DNA from: an uncultured Poribacteria bacterium
Lineage (GTDB): Bacteria > Poribacteria > WGA-4E > PCPOR2b
DNA length: 64,000 nt
Reading direction: 5' to 3'
Assembly (NCBI GenBank): GCA_958296125.1
Contig: OY282444.1
Coordinates: forward strand, 4,759,266 to 4,823,265
Of the stretch, positions 1 to 8,102 are shown piece by piece. The number at the start of each line of letters is the position of its first letter. Positions within the stretch are counted from its first letter, which is position 1. The notes below the pieces were generated by a model. That model saw only the letters and a program-made list of their open reading frames with translations. It did not search any database and was not told the DNA's origin. The position numbers and the translations under genes are program-made.

Positions 1-1042
1 AGTTAAAAAAATAGAGCCCATCTACGCCAGCTTCCCAGTATCGGAGCGCGAGTGCCCTGAGCAATTTTTCGTCCAGAAATGGTCTGAGGGCTTCAAAACA
101 ACCGTAGATTTTACAACCGGTGCCTTCAGCAGCTTCAACCCATTCCCGGATTGGCATTTCAAACGGAATGAATCCACCGCCTGCGATGAGCATGTCCACC
201 ATACCTTCTCTCATCCACACTTCAGCGTCGAGCCCAATTCGTTTAGCATCTGCTAGGGTTGGTGGCACTCGCACTGCAAGATCAAGGTGTTTCTCCCTTT
301 TTTGGCTGACTTCGTCTAACTTTGCCCGCACACCGTATACAAAATCTGTCATTAGGTATCGGTATTGGTATGCTTCTGCAACGCGGAAGAAGGCGGGATG
401 GCGCATAAAGTCCAACTCGATGCCATCAATATCAAAGCGTTCAATTAGCTCGAAGATAATTCGGGCCATGTGGGCACGTACTTCCGGAAATGCGTAGTTC
501 AACCCAGTTCGGATGCCCCATTCAAGGCTGCCATGCGGTATTGATTCCTCGGGGCGACCGATACACAATTCAGGATGGTCTCGACGGAGTCGCCCGTAAC
601 TCGGAGATGCTTCGTCCATATCGTAATGCTCGTTCATTCTGACGGACGGGAAAAACGCCATATCCGCCTCATGACACAACTGCGCGATAACCGTCACTGG
701 ACCACCGTGTGTGTTTATCAGCTGACGGAGATTTTCAGACTTCCTTTGTTGTTCGGCATCAAGGGCTTGATACCCAGCACCGAATCGTTCTCCAACTTCG
801 GTTTCGTAGTCGTAAACCTCGTGTCCTCCAATAGACCAGAGGAAAACATCAACCGGCGATCCTGCGTAGGGAGCAATCATTTTGGCACGCATATCGTCTG
901 GAGTCAATGGGGGACCGTAGGCACCCATTATCCAACCGTCATCATTGCTGAGTACCCGCCACTGCTTCTGCGCTGTTGTCATGTCAGGGGCTCCTTGATC
1001 GGCAAATTCCCGCGCCGCTTTGTGCTTTATCGGTGCAAACAT
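1..1042 (-). CDS. TIM-barrel glycoside-hydrolase-like protein, partial (3' end outside window)
   Basis: A minus-strand reading frame runs 347 codons from an ATG at 1042 to the window edge without a stop, so the C-terminus is missing. AGGTGA lies five bases before the ATG and supports this start; another in-frame ATG is at 982. No signal peptide is visible. The stretch IDGIELDFMRHP (about residues 205-216) looks like a barrel strand carrying acidic catalytic-type residues, as in family-10-like glycosyl hydrolases (GHL10 and relatives). The text before it (NDDGWIMGAYGPP, about 33-45) and LNYAFPEVRAHM (181-192) fit that fold. The substrate cannot be read from the sequence. Family assignment is from motif style only; coding status is much surer than function. 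Confidence 0.7.
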   Translation of the reverse strand, partial: MFAPIKHKAAREFADQGAPDMTTAQKQWRVLSNDDGWIMGAYGPPLTPDDMRAKMIAPYAGSPVDVFLWSIGGHEVYDYETEVGERFGAGYQALDAEQQRKSENLRQLINTHGGPVTVIAQLCHEADMAFFPSVRMNEHYDMDEASPSYGRLRRDHPELCIGRPEESIPHGSLEWGIRTGLNYAFPEVRAHMARIIFELIERFDIDGIELDFMRHPAFFRVAEAYQYRYLMTDFVYGVRAKLDEVSQKREKHLDLAVRVPPTLADAKRIGLDAEVWMREGMVDMLIAGGGFIPFEMPIREWVEAAEGTGCKIYGCFEALRPFLDEKLLRALALRYWEAGVDGLYFFN

Positions 1043-1356
1043 GAATCACCTAAAAATCGATCTATTATAACACGCGCTAAGTTTTCCATCCACGAAAAAA
1101 TAGGGATTCAACGAGGGGGTGATGAATTGGTAAACTGCTTTGGGAAAGATTGAAAATGGGATGTTGATTGTGATATACTCATTGTTGATGCGGAAGATCT
1201 GAAGTTATTGTAGAGTTGTGAGTTAGATAAAACTGGTTCCGCCTTCCTGCTAAAGCACCATTGACCTACACCACCAATGGTTGGATGTACTTCGACAGGA
1301 TTTGTTAATATGTTACGCATTACGCTTCACGTTTGTGGGAAAGTAGATAGATAACA
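1043..1356. other. Divergent intergenic region, no gene seen
   Basis: This 314-base stretch separates the leftward glycosidase-like gene from the rightward ABC exporter. Short open frames inside it have no ribosome site or recognisable protein. The only feature I can support is a sigma70-like promoter facing right at 1150-1179. Confidence 0.5.
1150..1179 (+). promoter_or_regulatory. Predicted sigma70 promoter for the ABC exporter
   Basis: TTGAAA (1150-1155), an 18-base spacer and TATACT (1174-1179) match the housekeeping consensus. The site lies about 180 bases before the exporter start codon, leaving a long leader in which I see no clear structure. Confidence 0.35.
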
Positions 1357-3594
1357 ATGAAACCGTTTATGGAAGCCTTGCCTCCTGAAGTGAATACTAA
1401 GCTGAAACGGGTCAAGCCGCCCGAGGAACAGGTACTTTTCCAAGTTGCCACAGATCTCATCAACGATCAATTATTCGGGGAAAGGTGGCTGGTGGTAACC
1501 GATCGGCACTTGCTGTTTATACCGACTGAGGGCGTGGATGGCACTGTGGAAGTGTCCCTCGCAGCGGTTCAGGAAGCAAGGACAGAGGAGCTCGTTGGGG
1601 GAGGCCGTCTGGCGGTAGAACGCAAGGTGGGGGAACCTGTCTATCTACACTATTCCAGCTCATTAGCACCCAAATTTGCTGAGGTCGCCGAAGGCATTCA
1701 GCAGCTCTCCAAAGGGGAAACGCTCGAATTGCCAACGGAGATGGAGCGCACACGGTGTGAAAAGTGTGGACGGCTGCTCGCAGAGAAGGATGGCAAATGT
1801 ATTAATTGTGCGAAGAAGCGGGATACATTCTGGCGGATTATCAGCTACGTTAGACCTTATCGCCTGCAACTTATACTCGTTTTTGGGATTACGACAGTTG
1901 CTGCGCTCATCGATCTATTACCACCCCTTATCACGGAGCGCATTATTGACGATGTGCTCACACCGAAAGCAAACTTGGGGCTTCTAGCTTGGCTTGCGTT
2001 GGCACTTTTGGGGATCCGTTTATTGATGTGGTTATCCCAAGTGGGTCGGACAGCGATAAGCAGTTGGCTCGGATTTCGAGCAGCGGAAGACATTCGCACT
2101 GAACTCTATCGTGTGTTACAGTTCACACCTCTCAGATTTTACGATAAGCGAAAGGTCGGAAACCTCATCTCCCGAATGACTAACGACGCAGAACTGCTGG
2201 AGGAATACCTAATCTACGACCTGCCTTTCATCCTGTCGAATGTGTTGTTGTTACTCGGCATCTTGACGCTGTTATTATATAAAAGCTGGATGCTCACGAT
2301 ATATGTGCTGCTTCCTGTGCCGTTGATTGTCTTGGGCGGAGCACTCATCTGGAATCGCATGGAACGTTACTGGCGACGCTGGTCTGTTAAGTGGGGACGG
2401 TTTTCAGCCCATTTGAACGAGTCAATCACCGGCATTCGATTGGTCAAAGCCTTTGCCCAGGAAAAACGAGAGGGCATTCGCTTTAATCAGCGGAATGACG
2501 AACTGCGGCAGGTCAGTGTTAGCGCAGATCGGGCATGGTTCGTCTTTTTCACGGTAATGAATTTTCTAATGAGTTTCGGCGTGTTCTTTGTCTGGTATTT
2601 TGGTGGACGACAAATCCTTGGCGGAGAATTGACGCTCGGTGAATTGACAGCGTTTATCATTTACCTTTGGATGCTCTACCGCCCCCTCAAGTGGCTTGGT
2701 GACTTCTACAACTTTATGATCCGTGCCTATGCGGGTGCAGAGCGAATCTTTGAGGTCATGGACACACCCGTTGAACCGTTCAACTCCCCGGATGCGAAGC
2801 CGATGCCTCAAATCGAAGGACGGGTATCGTTCAAAGATGTTACATTTGGCTACGATCCGGGCAAGCCCGTTCTTAAAGGGATTAACCTTGAGGTGGCCCC
2901 CGGCGAAATGATCGGCTTGGTGGGGAAATCGGGGGTCGGTAAAAGCACGTTCATCAACCTAATCTGCCGATTCTACGATGTCAATCGAGGGAGTTTAGAT
3001 ATTGATGGCGAGGATATTCGGGACATCCGCCTTGAAGATTCGCGTTCCCAAATCGGAATGGTTCATCAGGAACCGACGCTGTTTAATGTGACAATTGCTG
3101 AAAACATCCGCTACGGCAAACCGGGTGCAACCTTTGACGAGGTGATTTGTGCAGCGATAGCGGCAGAAGCACATGAATTTATCGTTAGCAAACCGGATGG
3201 CTATGACACAAAGGTCGGTGAACGCGGGGGGAAACTCTCCGGCGGGGAAAAGCAGCGTATCGCCATCGCACGAGCCGTTCTGCATGACCCCAAAATTCTC
3301 ATCCTTGATGAAGCGACTTCCTCACTTGACACACCGACTGAGAAAAAGATTCAAACAGCGATTGCGCGACTGGTCAAAGGGAGAACTACCTTTGCGATTG
3401 CCCACCGACTTTCAACCCTACGGAACGCGAACCGGCTAGTTGTTCTGGACGACAGCAAAATTGCAGAGGTTGGCACACATGCGGAGCTGATGACGCGGAA
3501 GGGAATTTTCTACAACCTCGTGCATACGCAGCAGGCAACGACAGCTGTTATGGCGGTTGGGGGTGGGAAGGAGGATTCGGAGGAGGAGGAATAA
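1357..3594 (+). CDS. ABC exporter with N-terminal PH-like domain and zinc ribbon (DUF1854-linked type)
   Basis: A 745-residue half-transporter that should homodimerise in the inner membrane and export a substrate using ATP. Residues 1-120 resemble a PH-like domain (LVVTDRHLLFI). A four-Cys zinc ribbon follows (C134, C137, C148, C151), then an exporter membrane domain of about six helices (about 165-455) and an ATPase domain. Walker A GKSGVGKS is near 521-528, LSGGEKQ near 626, Walker B ILILDEATSS near 646 and the H-loop AIAHRLST near 681. The first 150 residues are extra compared with ordinary MsbA-type exporters. The next gene encodes DUF1854. I recall this ABC/DUF1854 pair being annotated as associated with cyanophycin metabolism, but no cyanophycin gene is in the window. 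Substrate unknown. The start-site ribosome signal is weak. Confidence 0.85.
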   Translation: MKPFMEALPPEVNTKLKRVKPPEEQVLFQVATDLINDQLFGERWLVVTDRHLLFIPTEGVDGTVEVSLAAVQEARTEELVGGGRLAVERKVGEPVYLHYSSSLAPKFAEVAEGIQQLSKGETLELPTEMERTRCEKCGRLLAEKDGKCINCAKKRDTFWRIISYVRPYRLQLILVFGITTVAALIDLLPPLITERIIDDVLTPKANLGLLAWLALALLGIRLLMWLSQVGRTAISSWLGFRAAEDIRTELYRVLQFTPLRFYDKRKVGNLISRMTNDAELLEEYLIYDLPFILSNVLLLLGILTLLLYKSWMLTIYVLLPVPLIVLGGALIWNRMERYWRRWSVKWGRFSAHLNESITGIRLVKAFAQEKREGIRFNQRNDELRQVSVSADRAWFVFFTVMNFLMSFGVFFVWYFGGRQILGGELTLGELTAFIIYLWMLYRPLKWLGDFYNFMIRAYAGAERIFEVMDTPVEPFNSPDAKPMPQIEGRVSFKDVTFGYDPGKPVLKGINLEVAPGEMIGLVGKSGVGKSTFINLICRFYDVNRGSLDIDGEDIRDIRLEDSRSQIGMVHQEPTLFNVTIAENIRYGKPGATFDEVICAAIAAEAHEFIVSKPDGYDTKVGERGGKLSGGEKQRIAIARAVLHDPKILILDEATSSLDTPTEKKIQTAIARLVKGRTTFAIAHRLSTLRNANRLVVLDDSKIAEVGTHAELMTRKGIFYNLVHTQQATTAVMAVGGGKEDSEEEE

Positions 3595-3696
3595 CATCAT
3601 TCTATCAAAGCCGTTTGACTTTTTTGCCTAGCACCCTGTATAATGTGAAACTCTACTTTCCTACCGGATCCACCGGAAATTAAACATAACCTAAAA

Positions 3697-3725
3697 GTAG
3701 TAGACATACTCTGTATGCCTACTAC
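3697..3725. other. Intergenic hairpin between exporter and DUF1854 genes
   Basis: GTAGTAG (3697-3703) pairs with CTACTAC (3719-3725) and CATAC with GTATG, around a TCT loop, with one A/C mismatch. No T-run follows, so it is not a typical terminator. It may tune downstream expression or protect the mRNA end. Confidence 0.5.
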
Positions 3726-3767
3726 ATAAGTGACAACTTGAGTTAGGGCACTATACTGGAGAATGCA

Positions 3768-4331
3768 ATGGCATCTGAAGAGGAAAAAACCGAAACGAAT
3801 AGAAAAGCAAAAACGGAGCGGACAATCACCCCCATTCAGGTAACCCATCCGGAGCGTGTGGATCCAGAGGCGATCCGCCTATTCCACGATCCACCGTGGG
3901 CGTTACGTCTGACGATTGAGGGGGACCGTTCCTACCTCAAGGTTCGGGTGGTTTGCGCTGCACCATTATCTCAACCGGATCGCTACATCTGCCTCTTGGA
4001 CGAAAAGAATGAGGTAATCTGTACGGTCGAAGATCCGATTGTTTTGGACGCTGCGTCTCAGGGCATCATCAAGGAAGAGCTCAATCAACGCTACATGACC
4101 GCCATTATCAAGCGGGTTGACTCGCTCAGGAGTGAGTTTGGGGTGTCTTATTGGGAAGTTCAGACCGATCGAGGCAACCGAGAGTTTGTTGTGCGTAATG
4201 TCTCCGAGAATGCACAGTGGATTACAGACCGCCGATTGTTATTGATTGATGTAGACGGCAACCGCTTTGAAATCTCTAACTTAGAGGTACTTGACAAAAA
4301 GAGCCGTGGGCTAATCGAAATGGTCCTTTAG
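3768..4331 (+). CDS. DUF1854 family protein, partner of the ABC exporter
   Basis: A soluble 187-residue protein. The core about residues 125-175 (YWEVQTDRGNREFVVR, ENAQWITDRRLLLIDVDGNR) is the pattern I know from DUF1854. That family is found beside ABC exporters of the type encoded just upstream and is named cyanophycin-metabolism-associated in some databases. The first 25 residues are charged and probably disordered. GGAG lies about 8 bases before the ATG. It is separated from the exporter by 170 bases containing a hairpin and is followed by a terminator, so the two genes likely form one transcription unit. Its biochemical role is not known to me. Confidence 0.8.
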   Translation: MASEEEKTETNRKAKTERTITPIQVTHPERVDPEAIRLFHDPPWALRLTIEGDRSYLKVRVVCAAPLSQPDRYICLLDEKNEVICTVEDPIVLDAASQGIIKEELNQRYMTAIIKRVDSLRSEFGVSYWEVQTDRGNREFVVRNVSENAQWITDRRLLLIDVDGNRFEISNLEVLDKKSRGLIEMVL

Positions 4332-4356
4332 AGCCCAATGATGATTTCGGTGGTGA

Positions 4357-4390
4357 AGGGTCTAGCGGATCTTCAGACCCTCCTATTTTT
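4357..4390 (+). terminator. Rho-independent terminator after DUF1854 gene
   Basis: AGGGTCT (4357-4363) and AGACCCT (4375-4381) form a perfect 7-bp stem with an 11-base loop, followed by CCTATTTTT. It ends the exporter/DUF1854 unit and lies just before the convergent dehydrogenase gene. Confidence 0.65.
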
Positions 4391-4403
4391 CACATATCAC
4401 GTT

Positions 4404-7349
4404 TCACGCGTCACGTATCGCATCAGCCAAAATTTCAATCAGATGTCTCGCCTCTTTGCCCGTCCCCTGTTTGACCTGCTCGCGGCAAGAGACTCCCGCC
4501 ACAGCCACCTCAAAATCGCCATCCTTTTTATCGATTGCTTTGAATAGTTGACGACCACCAACCTTCATTGACACATCGTAGTGTTCTGCCTCATAGCCGA
4601 ATGAGCCTGCCATGCCGCAGCAGCCAGAATCAACAACATTGACGTTATATCCCGATGGCAAATTCAAAACTTGCTCGGAAGGTTTCACACCGACGATGGC
4701 TTTCTGATGGCAATGGCCATGCAACAGAATCTCTTTCTGTGTATCCTCAAACTTCAAGTCTAATTCCCCTTTTTCGTGGAGAGCGATCAGGAACTCCTCA
4801 AGCATAAATGTGTGCTGTGCCACGAGGTCTGTATCCGCATCGGGGATGAGATCTACATAATCGTCCCGCAACGCCAAGAGGCAACTTGGCTCGCAGCCAA
4901 CAATGGGGATACCCTTGGCAGCATAAGGTAGGAGGCGTTCAACGTTATAACGCGCATTCTCAATCGCGTCCTCAAGCATCCCCTTGGAGATCATTGGACG
5001 ACCGCAACACCGCTTTTCTGGCAGAATCACCTCGAACCCTGCGGCTTCAAGCACGGCGGTGGCAGCCCTTCCGATACTTGGGTAGTTGTAGTTCATGAAG
5101 GTGTCGTGGAAAAGAACGACTTGCTTCGCCGTTTCGCGCCCATGATCGGTGTAGGCGTTCTGATGTTTCTGAAACCACTGCTCGAACGTTTCGCGGACAA
5201 AGTTGGGCAGAGATCTGCGTCGATCGATTCCGATGAACTTTTCCATCGCCCATTTGGAGATACCACTGTTCATGAACCAATTCGATAGCGGTGCAAACGC
5301 GGAACCCATTGCACTGAGTTCAGCGATATTGCCGAACACCCGATTCCGCAGGGGCAACCCATGTTCCTTGTAGTAGTGCGCGAGGAATTCATACTTCAGC
5401 TTTGCCATATCTACGTTGGACGGACACTCTGCCTTGCAGGCTTTACATTCTAGACAGAGGTCTAATACTTCGTAGAGCCGTTTACCCTTGAAGTGATCAT
5501 GCGGCAACGTTCCGGAGATTACGTTTCTCAGTGCATTTGCGCGACCGCGCGTTGAGTGCTCCTCTTCCAACGTTACCATGTAGGATGGGCACATTGTGCC
5601 GGTCAGTTTCTGGCGGCACGCACCGACACCGTTGCACATCTCAATGGCACCACCGAAGCCACCTTGACTGGAAAAGTCGAAATAGGTGTCGATCTTGATT
5701 GCATTGTATTTGGGGCCAAAGCGCAAATTTTCCGTCATCGGCGGCGGGTCAATAATCTTGCCGGGGTTCATGATACCCGTCGGATCAAATGCGGCTTTGA
5801 CTTCGCGGAATGCCTGATAAATCTGTGGACCGAACATACTCTCAATCCATTCACTTCGCACCAGGCCGTCGCCGTGCTCGCCACTCATTGCGCCGCCGAG
5901 TTCCATCAGTAGATCTCGAACATGCCGCGCGATAGAGTGCATTTTCTGAATATCCTCTTCCTTCTTGAGATTAATCACAGGACGGTTATGCAGCAATCCA
6001 ACGCTGGCATGGGCGTAATAGGAAGCCGTTGTGTCGTGATCGGTGACAATCTTCTCGAAGCGGCGGATATACTCCGGCAGATTTTCAATCGATACTGCCG
6101 CGTCCTCCACAAACCCGACCGGCTTATAATCGCTGCGTGCCCCCATGAGCAAGCCCAATCCCGCTTTCCGCGTATCCCATACCCGTGCTTTTTCCTCTGC
6201 TGTCAGGCAGCGCACAAAGGCGTAGCCGAGGCCAACGGATTTCATCTTTCGTTCAAGGGCATCGAGTTGATCGAACAGTTCGTCCTCCGATTCGCCGTAG
6301 AACTCCACAGCAAGAATCGCTCCCGGACTTCCTTGAATAAAGGTGCTGATGCGGGAAAACTCCAACGACTGTTTTGTCATATCAATGATGCTTTCGTCGA
6401 TGAGCTCAACGGCGGTAGGGTTACATTCAAGGATTGGCTGCATCGCTTCCATCGACTCGATCAGTGTGTGAAAGTGAATCACATTGAGCGCGGTCATCTT
6501 GGGCGTTGGCACGAGGTTAATCTTCGCTTCGACTGTTGTTGCAAGCGTTCCCTCTGATCCGACAACGATTTTCGCAAGACTGAACGGACGATCAGCGTCG
6601 CAGCCATCCCTGCGATACGGTGTTAAATCTCTTGATCCCGCGTTGGTGATGAACTCATCGAGGTTGTATCCGGCAACGCGACGGAGGACTCGCGGGAATC
6701 GTTTCCGTATCTCATCTTCATTTTCCGCCGCGATTCGGCATATCTCCCGATAAATATGGCTTTCGCAGGAGTTGCCCCGTTGTTTGAGGGCAAGCGCATC
6801 GAGTGAGAGTGGTTCAACAGTAATCGCTTCCCCGTTGGATAACCGCAGGTCCAGCGACATCACGTGGTCAACGGTTTTCCCGTAAATCAGGGAATGTGCC
6901 CCTGCTGAATTGTTGCCAACTGTGCCACCGATATTCGCCCGACTGCTTGTTGCCACATCGGCGGAATACATCAGGTTATGCGGCTTCAGATAGTGGTTCA
7001 ATTCGTCAATGACAACCCCCGGTTGCACCCGCGCCCAGTGCTCCTCAACGTTGACTTCGATAATCTCGTTCATATATTTAGACATATCGATGACAATTGC
7101 TTGGCCCACCGCCTGTCCTGCCAAACTTGTGCCGCCGCCGCGAGGCAAAATTGGTAGATTGCGGCCATAAGCGATCTGGATGGTCTTGGTTACGTCCTCC
7201 TTATGTCGTGGAACAACAACACCGATGGGCTCCATCTGGTATAGACTTGCATCGGTGCTGTATAGGACTTTGGAATACGGATCGAAGCGCACCTCACCTT
7301 CAAGCTCTTTTCTTAATACCTGTTCCAGTTCGTTGTGGGAACTATTCAT
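4404..7349 (-). CDS. Fused FAD-linked 2-hydroxyacid dehydrogenase / Fe-S oxidoreductase (GlcD-GlcF, YdiJ-like)
   Basis: At 981 residues this matches the large single-chain members of the D-lactate / D-2-hydroxyglutarate / glycolate dehydrogenase group. The N-terminal PCMH FAD domain shows LPRGGGTSLAGQA (about 55-67), GNNSAGAHSLIYGKT (about 110) and VGSEGTLA (about 264). The FAD-oxidase C-terminal domain has SGEHGDGLVRSEW (near 500). Two Fe-S motifs follow: CNGVGACRQ with GTMCPSY, and CLECKACKAECP. Then come two CCG domains (CCGRPMISKG, GCCGMAGSFGYE) typical of heterodisulfide-reductase-like electron transfer. It probably oxidises a D-2-hydroxyacid and passes electrons to the quinone pool. The exact substrate cannot be told from sequence. 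It is a single gene, convergent with the exporter unit. Confidence 0.88.
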   Translation of the reverse strand: MNSSHNELEQVLRKELEGEVRFDPYSKVLYSTDASLYQMEPIGVVVPRHKEDVTKTIQIAYGRNLPILPRGGGTSLAGQAVGQAIVIDMSKYMNEIIEVNVEEHWARVQPGVVIDELNHYLKPHNLMYSADVATSSRANIGGTVGNNSAGAHSLIYGKTVDHVMSLDLRLSNGEAITVEPLSLDALALKQRGNSCESHIYREICRIAAENEDEIRKRFPRVLRRVAGYNLDEFITNAGSRDLTPYRRDGCDADRPFSLAKIVVGSEGTLATTVEAKINLVPTPKMTALNVIHFHTLIESMEAMQPILECNPTAVELIDESIIDMTKQSLEFSRISTFIQGSPGAILAVEFYGESEDELFDQLDALERKMKSVGLGYAFVRCLTAEEKARVWDTRKAGLGLLMGARSDYKPVGFVEDAAVSIENLPEYIRRFEKIVTDHDTTASYYAHASVGLLHNRPVINLKKEEDIQKMHSIARHVRDLLMELGGAMSGEHGDGLVRSEWIESMFGPQIYQAFREVKAAFDPTGIMNPGKIIDPPPMTENLRFGPKYNAIKIDTYFDFSSQGGFGGAIEMCNGVGACRQKLTGTMCPSYMVTLEEEHSTRGRANALRNVISGTLPHDHFKGKRLYEVLDLCLECKACKAECPSNVDMAKLKYEFLAHYYKEHGLPLRNRVFGNIAELSAMGSAFAPLSNWFMNSGISKWAMEKFIGIDRRRSLPNFVRETFEQWFQKHQNAYTDHGRETAKQVVLFHDTFMNYNYPSIGRAATAVLEAAGFEVILPEKRCCGRPMISKGMLEDAIENARYNVERLLPYAAKGIPIVGCEPSCLLALRDDYVDLIPDADTDLVAQHTFMLEEFLIALHEKGELDLKFEDTQKEILLHGHCHQKAIVGVKPSEQVLNLPSGYNVNVVDSGCCGMAGSFGYEAEHYDVSMKVGGRQLFKAIDKKDGDFEVAVAGVSCREQVKQGTGKEARHLIEILADAIRDA

Positions 7350-7485
7350 ATTGATCGTGGCTCTCTTTCTATTGGAACGTTGTGTCGTTGAATCAGTAGA
7401 TTAACCCAACATCTTAACACAGTCGAGATGAAAAGTCTATCAAAATTTGCCACATGACCATGTTCACTCAAGTTGAGGAAATTAG

Positions 7486-7731
7486 AGCAGATTCGATCGG
7501 GCGGATAAAGGCCGCTCGCGTGAGATGGGGGGCACAGGGTTGGGGTTTTCGATTGCCAAGCACATTCTGCTACAACATGGCGGAAGGATATGGGTTCACA
7601 GCACCCCTGGGGCAGGTTCAGCCTTTCACTTTGCTTTGCCGTTGCAAAGGGGATTCTCAGCGACGGAACAGATCGCGCAACTTTCTCACATTGACGAGGA
7701 GCGAACCTTTGAATCCCTTAACAATTTATGA
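7486..7731 (+). pseudogene. Relic of a sensor histidine kinase (C-terminal ATPase end only)
   Basis: One frame reads [12 protein letters not shown] then [13 protein letters not shown] and [14 protein letters not shown] up to a stop at 7731. This is the F-box/G-box end of a PhoR/WalK-type HATPase domain (typical text: FYRVDKARSRE, GTGLGLSIVKHI). A TAG stop lies directly upstream at 7483, and no dimerisation domain, N- and D-boxes or sensor part are present. An ATG at 7525 could start a 68-residue peptide, but that would lack a complete ATP site. I read it as the tail of a kinase gene whose 5' part was deleted. Confidence 0.65.
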
Positions 7732-7740
7732 GGGGGGCGA

Positions 7741-7779
7741 AATAAAAAGCCCTATTCGGCAAAACACCGAACAGGGCTT
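7741..7779 (-). terminator. Rho-independent terminator of tRNA-Asn
   Basis: On the minus strand a 13-bp stem (AAGCCCTGTTCGG with CCGAATAGGGCTT, one G-U pair) closes a 7-base loop and is followed by TTTATTT. It starts 8 bases after the tRNA 3' end. Confidence 0.85.
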
Positions 7780-7786
7780 AGAATAA

Positions 7787-7859
7787 CTCTCCCGGACGGA
7801 TTCGAACCGCCGACAAAGTGGTTAACAGCCACCTGCTCTACCAACTGAGCTACGGGAGA
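7787..7859 (-). tRNA. tRNA-Asn (GTT)
   Basis: The acceptor stem TCTCCCG/CGGGAGA is a perfect 7 bp and the discriminator is G. The D-arm starts GCTCAGTTGGTAGAGC. The anticodon loop is CTGTTAA, giving GTT, and the T-arm carries GGTTCGAATCC. CCA is not encoded. The opposite-frame peptide SPVAQLVEQ...GGSNPSG is the usual false-ORF signature of such a tRNA. Confidence 0.95.
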
Positions 7860-7908
7860 TTGTTGTGCAAAAAATCGCTGGAAACGCGTTACAGCGCAAC
7901 AATGGATA

Positions 7909-7937
7909 ATTATACATAATCGTTTACGGAATTGCAA
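7909..7937 (-). promoter_or_regulatory. Promoter of tRNA-Asn
   Basis: On the minus strand TTGCAA (7937-7932), a 17-base spacer and a perfect TATAAT (7914-7909) lie about 50 bases upstream of the tRNA 5' end. Confidence 0.65.
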
Positions 7938-7956
7938 GGAAAATTGGATCAGGGTA

Positions 7957-7979
7957 GGGCTATTTAGTTTTCCGTTTTC
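7957..7979. repeat. Fragment of the dispersed GC-palindrome repeat (flank part only)
   Basis: GGGCTATTTAGTTTTC followed by CGTTTTC matches the left flank of the two full intergenic repeats near 16.1 and 18.9 kb. The preceding CAAGGAAAATT also resembles the 18.9-kb copy. The C/G palindrome itself is missing here, so this may be a decayed or partial copy. Confidence 0.4.
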
Positions 7980-8102
7980 TTCCTATCTGCGGAGGAAGTC
8001 GGGATTCGGAGATCCCTCCTACTGGAGAATTAAATGGGATAATAGAGGAAACCAGTTGATAGAAGACAGGCGGATACTGGGAGAAGCCCCTATAAAACAG
8101 TT

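Noticed and set aside
120-1153. Plus-strand ORFs of 125 and 192 codons at the left edge
   Set aside because: They lie opposite a continuous minus-strand frame with clear protein motifs and a ribosome site.
5922-6557. 211-codon plus-strand ORF inside the dehydrogenase locus
   Set aside because: It is antisense to the 981-residue FAD/Fe-S protein and has no protein-like motifs.
7752-7937. 61-codon minus-strand ORF containing SPVAQLVEQ
   Set aside because: It is a translation artefact across tRNA-Asn, a well-known false gene.
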